A stretch of DNA of 64,000 nucleotides, taken from assembly GCA_963839175.1 (NCBI GenBank), contig CAWIUB010000033.1, positions 62,001 through 126,000 on the forward strand, read 5' to 3'. The DNA comes from CAWIUB01 sp963839175. Its GTDB lineage: Bacteria; Actinomycetota; Actinomycetes; Mycobacteriales; Jatrophihabitantaceae. The translations under genes and the position numbers were made by a program. The notes under the pieces are model-generated. The model was not told the origin of the DNA. It made no database searches and saw only the letters and a list, made by a program, of their open reading frames with translations. Positions 34,280-42,536 of the stretch are shown here, piece by piece (position 1 is the stretch's first letter; every line of letters begins with the position of its first letter).

Positions 34280-34771
34280 TCACCGGTAGTTGACGAACTG
34301 GAGCGAGACGTCCAGGTCGGCGCCCTTGAGCAACGCGATCACCGACTGCAGGTCGTCTTTCTTCTTGCCGCTCACTCGGAGCTGTTCGCCTTGGATCTGC
34401 GCCTGCACACCTTTCGGACCCTCGTCCCGGATCAGCTTTGCGATCTTCTTCGCCCGGTCGGCGTCGATGCCCTGACGCAACGAACTGCTGATCACGTACT
34501 GCTTGCCCGACGCCTTCGGCTCGCCCGCGTCCAGGGCCTTGAGCGAGATCGACCGCCTGACCAGCTTCTCCTTGAACACGTCGAGAGCCGCCTTCGCCCG
34601 TTCCTCGGTGTCTGCTTTGATCGTGACGCCGAGTTCGCCCGACCACTCGATGTGCGCATTCGTGCCGCGGAAGTCGAAGCGCTGCGCGAGCTCCTTGGCG
34701 GCTTGGTTGAGGGCGTTGTCGACCTCCTGACGGTCGACCTTGCTCACCACGTCGAAGGACGCGTCTGCCAC
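34280..34771 (-). CDS. YajQ family nucleotide-binding protein (DUF520)
   Basis: 163 residues, full length. GTG start with AGAGGTGG upstream. Conserved SFDVVSKVDRQEVDNALNQAAKELAQRFDFRGT at the N-terminus and QAQIQGEQLRVSGKKKDDLQSVIALLK near the C-terminus. Some family members bind cyclic di-GMP or tRNA; the role here is unknown. Divergent from the tRNA gene. Confidence 0.9.
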   Translation of the reverse strand: MADASFDVVSKVDRQEVDNALNQAAKELAQRFDFRGTNAHIEWSGELGVTIKADTEERAKAALDVFKEKLVRRSISLKALDAGEPKASGKQYVISSSLRQGIDADRAKKIAKLIRDEGPKGVQAQIQGEQLRVSGKKKDDLQSVIALLKGADLDVSLQFVNYR

Positions 34772-34926
34772 GGCTGGCCACCTCTTTCCTGTGCGTTGCG
34801 GTACCGCCGGAGCGTTACCGGCTCCCGACCGTAGTAGACGACCGCCGTCGAGGGATCGGCAGGGAGCCGGGGACGAATCGGCGTGTAGGCTTTCGATCCG
34901 TCGCCGAACCCTACGGCGACGTTCCC

Positions 34927-35008
34927 GGCGGGTTGCCCGAGTGGCCAAAGGGAGCGGTCTGTAAAACCGTCGGCTCAGCCTACGTTGGTTCGAACCCAAC
35001 ACCCGCCA
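34927..35008 (+). tRNA. tRNA-Tyr (anticodon GTA)
   Basis: 82-nt class II tRNA. The acceptor stem GGCGGGT pairs with ACCCGCC, the anticodon loop is CTGTAAA, a long variable arm follows (CGGCTCAGCCTACG region), and the T-arm TTGG-TTCGAAC-CCAA is perfect. CCA is not encoded. Its 3' end is next to an integrase gene transcribed toward it, so it is the likely attachment site of the element that follows. Confidence 0.95.
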
Positions 35009-35332
35009 CAACCGCCTCTAGGCCTCGGATTCCGGGGCCTACAGCGCTTCCGCGGAGATCGTCTCCAGGCCGCTCGCGTGCAGCCAGATGCCGCCAAATG
35101 CAGCCGATTTCCAGACCTCGCGGGAAATGCGCGGGATTGATCTTGGTCTCGGGACGACCTAGAAACGTGGTGATCTGGTTCCGAAGCGGTCTCGGAGATG
35201 GCCTCTCGACTCCGATCGCGTCGGCATCTGGGGAGCCTTGGCTTCGAAGACGCGGCCCAGTTCCGGTCATGGTGAGCTGAGATGCCCGAGCGGGGCGCAC
35301 CCTGGAGAGTGAGCTGGCGTTGGCCGCCGGCA
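35009..35332. other. Att-flanking region, no gene seen
   Basis: 324 bp between tRNA-Tyr and the integrase stop. A minus-strand frame runs from here through the tRNA (ending VAGVGFEPT), a common artefact of tRNA sequence, so I reject it. This is where integrase arm sites would be expected, but I cannot define them by eye. Confidence 0.5.
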
Positions 35333-36694
35333 TCAGGGCTGAACCAGAGCGTCTTCAATGTGGCGGTTGGCGGCGGTCTCCCCGCCGTGGATGCATCCGG
35401 CGTAGACGCGGAGCAGGATTTCGACGCTGTGGCCGGCGCGGTCGGCAACTTCCGTTGCAGGCACTCCGGCGTTGAGCCAGAGGGAGACGGCGGCGTGCCG
35501 TAGCGCGTAGGGCCTATTGGCGAGCGGTGAGAGTACCTGGTCAGGGGTAAGTGCCAGCGTTCGCGCGCCGGCCCATACGTCGGTGTAGCCCGAGCCGAGC
35601 ACTCCGCCGCGGCGAGTTTGGAACAAGCGCCCGTCCGGGGCGGTGCCGAACTCGTCGCTGTGTTCTCGCAGGATGGCGACCAGTTGGGGTGGGATCGGCA
35701 CCCGTCGCGTGGCGGTGGTTGCGCGGTGCTTGAGGCCGCGTTGTTCGTGAGTGGTGCCGGTGTCGGTCCAGCGCCGGTTCGTCTGAGGCCGTGACGCAGC
35801 GAGGGTGAGGTGCCCCCAGCCGCGGTCGGGGAGCTCGCAGTCGCGCAGGCGCAGCGCCTGTGCTTCGGCTGGGCGGAGGCCGGCGTAGTACATGACCGCG
35901 AAGAAGGCGCGCAGGTGGCGGCCGCGGTCGAGTGGACCGAGGTAGGTGACCGCGTTGAGCAGCTCGCGGGCCTGCTGAGGATTGATGACGACGCGGCGGT
36001 CGACGACCTCGGAGATTTTCGGAGGGCGCCAACCAACCCGGCCCAAGTTGTTGGCCGACAGATGCTCGATCTCGCCGGCGTATTGCAGTGCGCTGTTGAG
36101 AACGGCGCGCTTTCGGCGCACGGTCGTGGGCGCTGCCGCCGAGCCGTCGAGTCTGACCGCAAGCGCGTCCAGTGCTTGGCGCAGGTGGCGGGGTTTGGCG
36201 AGTTCGGCGACCGGCAGCGAGTGGCGGGCCAGCCAGCGGACGGCCTTCTCTATCTCCGCTGGTCGTTCGACGTGCCGCGCTGCTGGAGGGAGGAGGTATT
36301 GCCGCAGGGCGACGCGCAGTACCGAAGCGTCGGGTCGACTGTCGCCCTCTTTCACGAGCGCTGCCGTCACGGTGGCGAGTGCGTCGGTGAGACTGTCCCG
36401 CGACTTGGCCGCCGCATGCGGCCACTTCATGTCGATGTAGCCCAGGGTGAACTCCAGCCAGCTCGGGCCAATGGTCTGCATCATGGACGTGGGCAGGCCA
36501 GTGGCGAGGTCGAATGGTTCGCCTCGCCTCGCTGCCAGCCGTAGGTCAGACAGGAAGGACTCCGCAAGTTCCTTTGTCCGGCGACTGCGTGATCGCTGCC
36601 GTCCGGCGATGACCCAGCGCACCTCGTACGCCACGACGTTTCGTGATCGCTTTCGCCGAAGGTCCCAGAAGCGGACGTCGGTTGTGGTGGTCAC
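35333..36694 (-). CDS. int: Tyrosine recombinase (element integrase)
   Basis: 453 residues from GTG 36694, which overlaps the excisionase stop (GTGA). Catalytic domain from about 230: box I Arg274 (YYAGLRPAEAQALRLRD), box II PYALRHAAVSLWLNAG with Arg399-His400 (the first His of HxxR is Tyr396, seen in this clade), His422 (RAGHSVEIL) and nucleophile Tyr431 (RVYAGCI). N-terminal arm-binding and core-binding regions are present, so it is full length. It should insert and, with the excisionase, remove the element at tRNA-Tyr. Confidence 0.9.
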   Translation of the reverse strand: MTTTTDVRFWDLRRKRSRNVVAYEVRWVIAGRQRSRSRRTKELAESFLSDLRLAARRGEPFDLATGLPTSMMQTIGPSWLEFTLGYIDMKWPHAAAKSRDSLTDALATVTAALVKEGDSRPDASVLRVALRQYLLPPAARHVERPAEIEKAVRWLARHSLPVAELAKPRHLRQALDALAVRLDGSAAAPTTVRRKRAVLNSALQYAGEIEHLSANNLGRVGWRPPKISEVVDRRVVINPQQARELLNAVTYLGPLDRGRHLRAFFAVMYYAGLRPAEAQALRLRDCELPDRGWGHLTLAASRPQTNRRWTDTGTTHEQRGLKHRATTATRRVPIPPQLVAILREHSDEFGTAPDGRLFQTRRGGVLGSGYTDVWAGARTLALTPDQVLSPLANRPYALRHAAVSLWLNAGVPATEVADRAGHSVEILLRVYAGCIHGGETAANRHIEDALVQP

Positions 36695-36888
36695 GCAGTC
36701 CGTTCTTGAAGGAGTCGCAGCCAGGCCCTTAGCTCGCTGCGCCAGACGCGTAACTCGCCGTTGGGCAGCTTGACGCACTGCGGAGCGCGGCCGAGCTCAC
36801 GCCAGCGGAAGAAGGTTCTACGTGACACACCGCCGAGTTCGTCGAGCACCTGATCGACGGTGAGCAGCTCGTCTCTGGCCGTGCTCAC
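36691..36888 (-). CDS. Excisionase-type helix-turn-helix protein
   Basis: 65 residues. MerR/HTH_17 fold: LLTVDQVLDELGGVSRRTFFRWRELGRAPQCVKLPNGELRVWRSELRAWLRLL. Such small winged proteins directly before an integrase act as recombination directionality factors. Overlaps by 4 bases both the upstream primase-like gene (GTGA at 36885-36888) and the downstream integrase. Confidence 0.85.
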   Translation of the reverse strand: MSTARDELLTVDQVLDELGGVSRRTFFRWRELGRAPQCVKLPNGELRVWRSELRAWLRLLQERTA

Positions 36889-37955
36889 ATCCGGCGAACC
36901 CCCAAGGCGGGGTCGAGATGGATCACGTCGATGTCGGTCCGGGGGCGGCACGCCGACACGACGTTGAAGAGCATGTCGGAGTGAATGCCAGCGCGAGCAG
37001 CGGCGATGGTGCACGCGGCGCCGGCGGCATCGGGGAGCAGCGCGGCGGCGTTGCCGTTGAGGTGACGGCCGATCTCTTGCGCGATATGCACCTTGGTCTC
37101 CGGCCATTCGGGGTTGGCGCGTTGGTGCCAGGTGTCGATGATCTGTTCGGCGACGGCGGTGGCCAGGAGGGTGGCGGTGCCAGCGGGGCGGGCGCGGAAA
37201 GGCGCGAGGTCGCCGGCTACGGCGAGGTGTTCGGCGGGGTCGAGCCCGGCGGGCAGGGTTGCGATGTGAGTGTGCAGGCCGTGGTCGCGTAGCAGTTCGC
37301 CGGCGCGGATGGCGGCGGCGCGGCCGGGTGGGTCGGCGTCGTAGGCGATGACGGGGTTGACGCGGTGCTGATGGCACCAGCCTGCGACCTGTTCGGCGTG
37401 CTGCGCGGTGAGGGCGGTGCCGCTGGTGGCGATGGGGAGTAGGTCCCGGGTGCGGGTGACGCGGCAGGTGGCGGCGAGGGCGAGGGCGTCGAGGGGGCCT
37501 TCGACGAGGATGGGCCGGAATCCGCCGGCCCGGTCGGCTTCGTGCAGCCCGTATAGCAGGCTGGATTTGTTGAAGGTTTCGCTGGCTGCGGTGTTCAGGT
37601 ACTTGGGTGTGTCGGAGCCGGTGGAGAGGCTGCGGCCGATGAATCCGGCGATAGGCCCGGCGGGTTCGCGGATGGGGAAGATGACGCGGTCGCGGAACCG
37701 GTCGATGAGTCGTCCGTCCTTGGTGTGCACGATGATTCCGGCGGCTAGCGCAGCGGTCCGCTGCGCGGGGTCGATGTGGTTGACGAGGTTGGTCCAGCCG
37801 GGCCGGGCGTACCCGACCCGATACGGCTCGGGCAGAGATGCGACGTCGATGCCGCGGCGGCGCAGGTAGCTGGTGGCGGCGTGACCGTTAGCGCCGGACG
37901 CCCAATATTCCAGGGCTTCCTCGTTGGCTCTGTAGATGTCATCGCGCGCGTTCAC
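36885..37955 (-). CDS. Toprim-domain primase-like replication protein
   Basis: 356 residues. DnaG-type core without the zinc finger: an RNA-polymerase-like segment with RFRDRVIFPIREPAGPIAGFIGRSL (about 86-110) and PKYLNTAASETFNKSSLLYG (about 117-136). A Toprim domain with Glu152 (LVEGPLDALALA) and Asp206/Asp208 (IAYDADPPGR) follows. Found in many actinobacterial integrative elements next to xis/int, where it probably serves replication of the excised form. No helicase domain. Confidence 0.75.
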   Translation of the reverse strand: MNARDDIYRANEEALEYWASGANGHAATSYLRRRGIDVASLPEPYRVGYARPGWTNLVNHIDPAQRTAALAAGIIVHTKDGRLIDRFRDRVIFPIREPAGPIAGFIGRSLSTGSDTPKYLNTAASETFNKSSLLYGLHEADRAGGFRPILVEGPLDALALAATCRVTRTRDLLPIATSGTALTAQHAEQVAGWCHQHRVNPVIAYDADPPGRAAAIRAGELLRDHGLHTHIATLPAGLDPAEHLAVAGDLAPFRARPAGTATLLATAVAEQIIDTWHQRANPEWPETKVHIAQEIGRHLNGNAAALLPDAAGAACTIAAARAGIHSDMLFNVVSACRPRTDIDVIHLDPALGVRRM

Positions 37956-37961
37956 GTTCCT

Positions 37962-39182
37962 CTACAGGGGACGGCCCGGTGCCAGCGGCGCCGTGGCGAG
38001 GGCCGGTTGCTCTCGCGGCTCGGCGGCCGCAAGGCGGCTGCTGGGGTCGCGGCGGCGGGTGATGCGGAGATAGTTCTCCAGGCCAGCGGTTAGTCCGAGA
38101 GTGGTGGTCGCGGCTTCGGCGATGGCGACCATGACGGGGCCCAGTTCGCGCCGCCCGGCGGGGATGAGGCCTTCGAGGCGGTGGCCGGTGAGGTATTCGG
38201 TGGGGTGACTAGGTCCGGCGTCGATGTCACAGGCATAAACGAGCAGCGTGTTCGTCTCCGACCAGCGCCGAACCGCGGCGATCAGGTTGCGGCCGATCGC
38301 CGGCACGTGGTGCAGCGTGTCGCGCAGCGCCCGCACATCCTGGATGATTGGCCGCTCGCCCGGGCGGGGCAGTGCGCGGTACAGGTCGAGAGCGAAGTCG
38401 ACCAGCGGCGGTGCGGCGAGTTGCCGCCGGCGGGTTCCGTCGTTGAAGGGGCGCAGTCTGCGTTGCGCGGCGCGCCACGCATTGGCCGCGCGCCGGTCGG
38501 GCGGGCGTCCTTCGAGCGTCGCCGTGAGACGGGCGGCGGTCTCGCTCAGCGATTCCAGAGCGATGGTGACGGCGAGAAGTTCACACAGGGCCAGGTGCTG
38601 CCCAGGGCGGGTGTGGTGGACGATCCCGGCGGCCGCGTTCGCCAGGTGCTGCCCTGTGTGCGAATGCCGCTCGGTGGGGTTGCTCGCGGGGATGGGCCGG
38701 TCGAGGATGGCCGCCGCCTGGCTGGTGGGCGGGTGTGCGGCGGCCAGGCGCTGCGTGTCCTGGATTCGACGGCTCAGCTGGCGCAGCCCGGTGCTGGCGG
38801 CCAGGTGTCCCAGCGTGTCGGCGCCGGCGACGAGGGACACCAGGTCGTCTGCGGCATCGACGATCGACACGGTGGCGGCCCAACGTGCGGGTGCGGCCAT
38901 TTCTGGCTGCAGGATCGCGATCGTGTCCGCGGTCGCGCCGGCGAGATCGCCGAGCCGTTGGCGCCGCTGGTGGGTGCTGGCGGCGAGTCGGCCGCACGCG
39001 GCGGCGAGGTCTTCGGCGCAGCCGTGGCCGGGGTGCGAACGGTCGGCGATGCTGCACCGAGCCAACGCGGTGCCGTAGTAACGCAGCGCGCTGGCCAAAT
39101 CGGCGCACGTGTCGGCGGTCGGGGTAAGGCCGCGCGCGTGGTCAGTGGCGAGGTCGAGCAGGTCAGCCAGCGACGTGGCCAT
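37962..39182 (-). CDS. Unknown helical element protein, 406 aa
   Basis: Not recognised. Almost entirely alpha-helical composition, Ala/Arg-rich, no membrane segment or signal. Helical repeats around LDLATDHARGLTPTADTCADLASALRYYG (N-terminus) and LALCELLAVTIALESLSETAARL (about 200-222); the C-terminus is disordered (Pro/Ala). It lies 6 bp before the primase-like gene and overlaps the preceding gene by 20 bases, so it belongs to the coupled operon and probably serves replication or transfer. Confidence 0.65.
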   Translation of the reverse strand: MATSLADLLDLATDHARGLTPTADTCADLASALRYYGTALARCSIADRSHPGHGCAEDLAAACGRLAASTHQRRQRLGDLAGATADTIAILQPEMAAPARWAATVSIVDAADDLVSLVAGADTLGHLAASTGLRQLSRRIQDTQRLAAAHPPTSQAAAILDRPIPASNPTERHSHTGQHLANAAAGIVHHTRPGQHLALCELLAVTIALESLSETAARLTATLEGRPPDRRAANAWRAAQRRLRPFNDGTRRRQLAAPPLVDFALDLYRALPRPGERPIIQDVRALRDTLHHVPAIGRNLIAAVRRWSETNTLLVYACDIDAGPSHPTEYLTGHRLEGLIPAGRRELGPVMVAIAEAATTTLGLTAGLENYLRITRRRDPSSRLAAAEPREQPALATAPLAPGRPL

Positions 39183-39471
39183 CGGGTGTGCCCGGTTCGC
39201 GCAGGGCCCGGCGGGCGTGGACGGTGGCGGCGCGTACGTCGTCGGTGAATTGTTCGGCGGGCAGAGAGGCGAGGATGCGCAACGCGGCGCGGATGAGCTC
39301 GGCCGGGTCGGGCGTGGCGGTCTTTGTTGGGGCGAGGCCGGTTCGCGGGTCGAGGTGGTCGGCGGCGTGTAGGCAGCGCAGCCGGGCGCCGTTGCTGCCT
39401 TGCTGGCCTCGGGCAGCGGCGCGCAGCAGCAGTGCCGCGCGGCTGTGCGGGGTGGCGTGCTGACCGGTCAT
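39163..39471 (-). CDS. Small helical element protein, 102 aa
   Basis: Starts at ATG 39471 (ATGA overlap with the previous gene). Two helical segments, SRAALLLRAAARGQQGSNGARLRCLHAADHL and PAELIRAALRILASLPAEQFTDDVRAATVHARRAL. Unknown function. The coding order and overlaps, rather than any domain, support it as a real gene. Confidence 0.55.
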   Translation of the reverse strand: MTGQHATPHSRAALLLRAAARGQQGSNGARLRCLHAADHLDPRTGLAPTKTATPDPAELIRAALRILASLPAEQFTDDVRAATVHARRALREPGTPDGHVAG

Positions 39472-39665
39472 GCCATGGCCCGGTCTCGGGTGGGCGTGCG
39501 GGCGCGGTCGACGACGCGGCGACACGCCGGGCACAGGCCGCGGGCGATCAGCGCGGCGCGTCCGGCCCGCTCACCGGCCGGGGTTGTGCGTAGGTTGCGG
39601 CGTTGCCGGTGTCCGCAGCGGAATCTGATCAGCCACACGAGCGGGTGCGGATCCGTCGATGTCAC
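39468..39665 (-). CDS. Small zinc-ribbon-like protein, 65 aa
   Basis: Contains RFRCGHRQRRNL (single Cys-x-His, about 15-26) and GLCPACRRVVDRA (Cys-x2-Cys, about 43-55), so one Cys/His metal site is plausible. Strongly basic, which suggests nucleic-acid binding. Overlaps neighbours on both sides by ATGA. Confidence 0.55.
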   Translation of the reverse strand: MTSTDPHPLVWLIRFRCGHRQRRNLRTTPAGERAGRAALIARGLCPACRRVVDRARTPTRDRAMA

Positions 39666-40297
39666 AGGCCGATCCCGCTCGGTGACGGTGCTGGCTCGAG
39701 ACCGCCAGGCAGCGGGACGATGTGCCCGTTCGGGTCGAGTCGCCGGACCCGGTCGCCGTAGACTACGACCGACCCGACGGCCGGGGTGGCGGTGATTGTG
39801 ACGCGGTCGTAGGCGCTGAGATGGGCGTGATCGCGGCCGGCGATCGTCGCGGTGCCGTGCGCCTCGATGCGGGCTTGGTCGTGCGTGGCGGCGCGGACCC
39901 GGTCGCGCACATATCCTTGCGATTCGCCTCGCAGCACAACGCTGCTTTCGTCGTGCGCCTCGACGTAGGCGTGATCGAAGGCCTCGACGGTGGCGAAGTC
40001 GACCGCGATTACCCGGGTGTCGTCGTCGGCGTGGACCTCGGCGAACTGGCTGGCGAATACCGCCGCCCGGTCGTGCACCTCGGCGTGCGCATGGCCGGTC
40101 ACGTGCACGTGCGACCGGCCCTGGATCGACACGGCGACCGCTCCGGAGGCGGTCAGTCGCAGCGTGCCGGTTCCGGGCGTCGCGTCGATGACGATGTGGT
40201 CGACCTCGCCAAAGCGGGCTTCGCGCAGCGCGTCGACCAGCTCCATCTGCGTGTGCACCCGGCTGGTGCGCGGCTCGTGCCGTATCGCCGACGTCAT
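39662..40297 (-). CDS. Octapeptide-repeat (solenoid-like) protein
   Basis: 211 residues. After an N-terminal strand-rich part (EVDHIVIDATPGTGTLRLTASGAVAV), residues 57-168 split into fourteen 8-residue repeats that end in V/I/A/L and carry A-x-D/H-x near the middle. Examples are EAFDHAYV (105-112), EAHDESSV (113-120) and SAYDRVTI (161-168). Regular octads with small and aliphatic residues imply a beta-solenoid, and His/Asp line one face. The tail VVVYGDRVRRLDPNGHIVPL caps it. I know no named family with this period. It sits in the coupled operon between the DUF4913 gene and the zinc-ribbon gene. Confidence 0.65.
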   Translation of the reverse strand: MTSAIRHEPRTSRVHTQMELVDALREARFGEVDHIVIDATPGTGTLRLTASGAVAVSIQGRSHVHVTGHAHAEVHDRAAVFASQFAEVHADDDTRVIAVDFATVEAFDHAYVEAHDESSVVLRGESQGYVRDRVRAATHDQARIEAHGTATIAGRDHAHLSAYDRVTITATPAVGSVVVYGDRVRRLDPNGHIVPLPGGLEPAPSPSGIGL

Positions 40298-40797
40298 CTC
40301 ACACCGCCGTCATCGTCAGTCCTGCTCTCGGCGCGGCGGGCGACGTCGTCGCGTAGATGCCGCTCCCACTGCTCGCGGTGTTCCGGATACTGCTGCGCCA
40401 CATCCGGGCGATGCTCACTCGGCGTGCAGCCCGTGCGGGCGGCCCACTCCCGCAGCCGAGGCTCGAGCTGCGCGAACACCCGATGCCACTCCGATGCCGC
40501 GGTAGGGGAGTTGAGCGGGTCGTAAGCGGCCAGCCAGTGATCACGCAGCGCGGAGAGCACCTCGACCAGCGCAGCGTGCCGGTACCAGCACGGCGGCACC
40601 ACCCGGTGGTCGAACGCGAATGTGGTGCGAAACCACGACACCCACGCCCGCAACATGCGCCACTGCTCAGCCGCGCGGTCCGGGGGAAGTGCTCGCCAAT
40701 TCACCGGACCGGCAGCCCGACCCAACAGCGCGTCCAGCCGGTCCTCGATTAGCGCCGTGGCTGAGCTGTCGAAGTTGTCGCCGTCGGAGATACCCAC
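40294..40797 (-). CDS. DUF4913-type element protein
   Basis: About 167 residues from GTG 40797 (an in-frame start at 40950 would add 51 unconserved Cys/Arg-rich residues). The core WVSWFRTTFAFDHRVVPPCWYRHAALVEVLSALRDHWLAAYDP with following WHRVFAQLEPRLREW matches the DUF4913 pattern, a protein found in actinobacterial integrative elements close to transfer genes. Acidic N-terminus, basic C-terminus, cytosolic. First gene of the leftward operon; overlaps the repeat protein by 4 bases. Confidence 0.65.
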   Translation of the reverse strand: MGISDGDNFDSSATALIEDRLDALLGRAAGPVNWRALPPDRAAEQWRMLRAWVSWFRTTFAFDHRVVPPCWYRHAALVEVLSALRDHWLAAYDPLNSPTAASEWHRVFAQLEPRLREWAARTGCTPSEHRPDVAQQYPEHREQWERHLRDDVARRAESRTDDDGGVR

Positions 40798-41225
40798 ACC
40801 GACGTCAAGGGACGCCCCGGTGCCAACGACGGCCCCATCACGCCGGCCCAGGATCCGTGGCCCACGCCGCTGACGTTGACCACACCGCGGGCAACCTTCG
40901 GTTGAATCGCGTCGAACACCGGATGCACCGTCTGCGTAGCGGCTCAGCACTGACGGTCACCCAGCGTCACCGATGGCTAGGGGAGGCCAGCAATTAGCTT
41001 GCGCCTATCAGCACGCTCGTGCCGATCTGCGGACGTTTCAGGAGCGCAGGTTTATGCACTGACTGACAACAATGTCCGTGTCCAGCCTGCCGGGAGCCAC
41101 GGCGACGGAGCACACATGATCGCCGACTATGTGCGACCAGGCGAGCGAGTACTGGCTGGCGATATGCGCGCTGTCCGCGGCACATCCGTGCACGCTTCGC
41201 GGCAGACATCCCAGGAATTAGATTG
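40798..41225. other. Start of leftward operon, upstream region; no gene seen
   Basis: 428 bp. The first 150 bp could be coding if the DUF4913 gene starts at 40950. The rest is less GC-rich than its neighbours and should hold the promoter of the integrase operon, but no convincing -10/-35 pair or operator was found. Confidence 0.4.
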
Positions 41226-41330
41226 TCAAGCGGCGGCGGTGTTTCGGTCGCGCCAGGCGGTGTTTTCGTCGTAGAGGGTGCGGGTTTTCAGGCAGCGTGC
41301 AGGATGCCGACATGGCGGTTGTCACCGTCG
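41226..41330 (-). pseudogene. C-terminal fragment of an IS110-type transposase
   Basis: Minus strand reads NRHVGILH, then after a one-base deletion CLKTRTLYDENTAWRDRNTAAA and a stop. HVGILHGCL-type ends followed by a TxYDExxAW tail are characteristic of IS110-family transposases. Only about 35 residues survive. It marks the left side of the cargo region. Confidence 0.5.
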
Positions 41331-41648
41331 TCGCTGGCCTCGGCCTCGACAACCGCGACGCGGACCAGGCGGCGAGATGGTGATCGTGGCCTGACTAGCT
41401 GCAAGGATGAGCTGCCGCCGCAGGCTTTGACCTGCTGGCCCGCAATTCGGCCCGCAGACTCGTGCCCACTCATGCCGCTGGTGCCTGATTCGGCGCCAGG
41501 GATGCGCAGTGCTGGCACCGATGCCGTGTGTTCCCACGGCAGATCCCGCACTGGCAGTGTGGGGTGAGACAACCGCACCCGATCGCGTCCATGGAAGGTA
41601 GGTGCAGGCGACGATCAGTAGCCCGAACGAGATGAGCCGCGTGTCCCG
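41331..41648. other. Gap before membrane-protein gene; no gene seen
   Basis: About 318 bp between the transposase fragment and the next gene. Frames on both strands lack family patterns. A minus-strand frame that ends in the transposase relic extends upstream to 41578, but its upstream part is not recognisable. Confidence 0.4.
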
Positions 41649-42524
41649 GTGGTGTCCCCTTGGGCGGGAAGGCTGGTCGTGGCCGTCGCCGGCGTAAGGG
41701 CGCGTCTGGCGCGGATGGCGCGCATGGCGCGTGCTGTCGCTGATGCAGATGCAGCCAAGATCGAGTTAGCTGCTCGGCAGTTCGGGGAGTCGAGGCGCTA
41801 CCTCGCGCCGGTTGCCTGGGCGGCCGGGGCAATCGTGCTGGTGATCCGCGGGATCAAGCTGCTCGTGTTGAATTGGCGGCTTTCGCTGGTCCAGTTGGTG
41901 CCGGCTGTGTGGGTGTGGTTGGTCATGTGGGATCTCAAGCAGCACACGCTGCGTGGCGCGGCGTTTCGAGAGTTCACGGTCAGCGGCGCGATCTTGCTCG
42001 GTGTCGCGGCGGTGGGCTTGAGCGTTGCGGCATTCTGGTGCAACACCGTCTTCGCGTTCGCGATTGATCGCCCAAGGCCGTCGATCGTGCCGGCGGTGCG
42101 GCAGGCGAACGCGCATCTGGCGCGGATCGTGACCGCGGGATGTTTCGTGGGTCTGCTCTTGGTGGTTGCCGCTGTGGTGGTACCGCGAATCGGGTCAAAA
42201 TGGGTCTACGTCGTGGCACTCGGTGGGGTGTTGGGTCTGATGCTGATCAGCTTCGTCGCAATCCCGGCTGGCATCATCGGCGCGAAACGGGAGAGGTTGC
42301 CGCCGAAGCAGGCCGTCGGCAGGTGGGCTGCTGGTGGGGCGTTGAGCGCGGTTGCTATGACACCGGGTTTCGTGCTCGATCGAATCGGGCTGATTCTGCT
42401 TGGGGTGCCGGGCCTGCACATCGTCGGCTTCCTGCTCTTGTCGGCCGGGACCGCCCTATACGCCGCCGGAATGTCCTCGGTGCGTGCGGTGAAGCTGAGT
42501 ATGAAGCTAGGTGGATCCGCGTAG
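41649..42524 (+). CDS. Unknown integral membrane protein, 291 aa
   Basis: GTG start (41649 or 41652). A basic, helix-forming N-terminus is followed by six or seven hydrophobic segments, for example LAPVAWAAGAIVLVIRGIKLLVL, SGAILLGVAAVGLSVAAFW, VTAGCFVGLLLVVAAVVVP and VYVVALGGVLGLMLISFV. The loop AIDRPRPSIVPAVRQANAHLARI is conserved-looking and could sit in the cytosol. No family recognised. Lower GC and less biased third positions than the nuo genes suggest foreign origin. Nothing co-directional directly upstream. Confidence 0.6.
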   Translation: MVSPWAGRLVVAVAGVRARLARMARMARAVADADAAKIELAARQFGESRRYLAPVAWAAGAIVLVIRGIKLLVLNWRLSLVQLVPAVWVWLVMWDLKQHTLRGAAFREFTVSGAILLGVAAVGLSVAAFWCNTVFAFAIDRPRPSIVPAVRQANAHLARIVTAGCFVGLLLVVAAVVVPRIGSKWVYVVALGGVLGLMLISFVAIPAGIIGAKRERLPPKQAVGRWAAGGALSAVAMTPGFVLDRIGLILLGVPGLHIVGFLLLSAGTALYAAGMSSVRAVKLSMKLGGSA

Positions 42525-42536
42525 CACCCCGACGCG

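Noticed and set aside
34980..35333. Minus-strand frame ending VAGVGFEPT
   Set aside because: It reads through the antisense of tRNA-Tyr, a known source of spurious GFEPT-type proteins.
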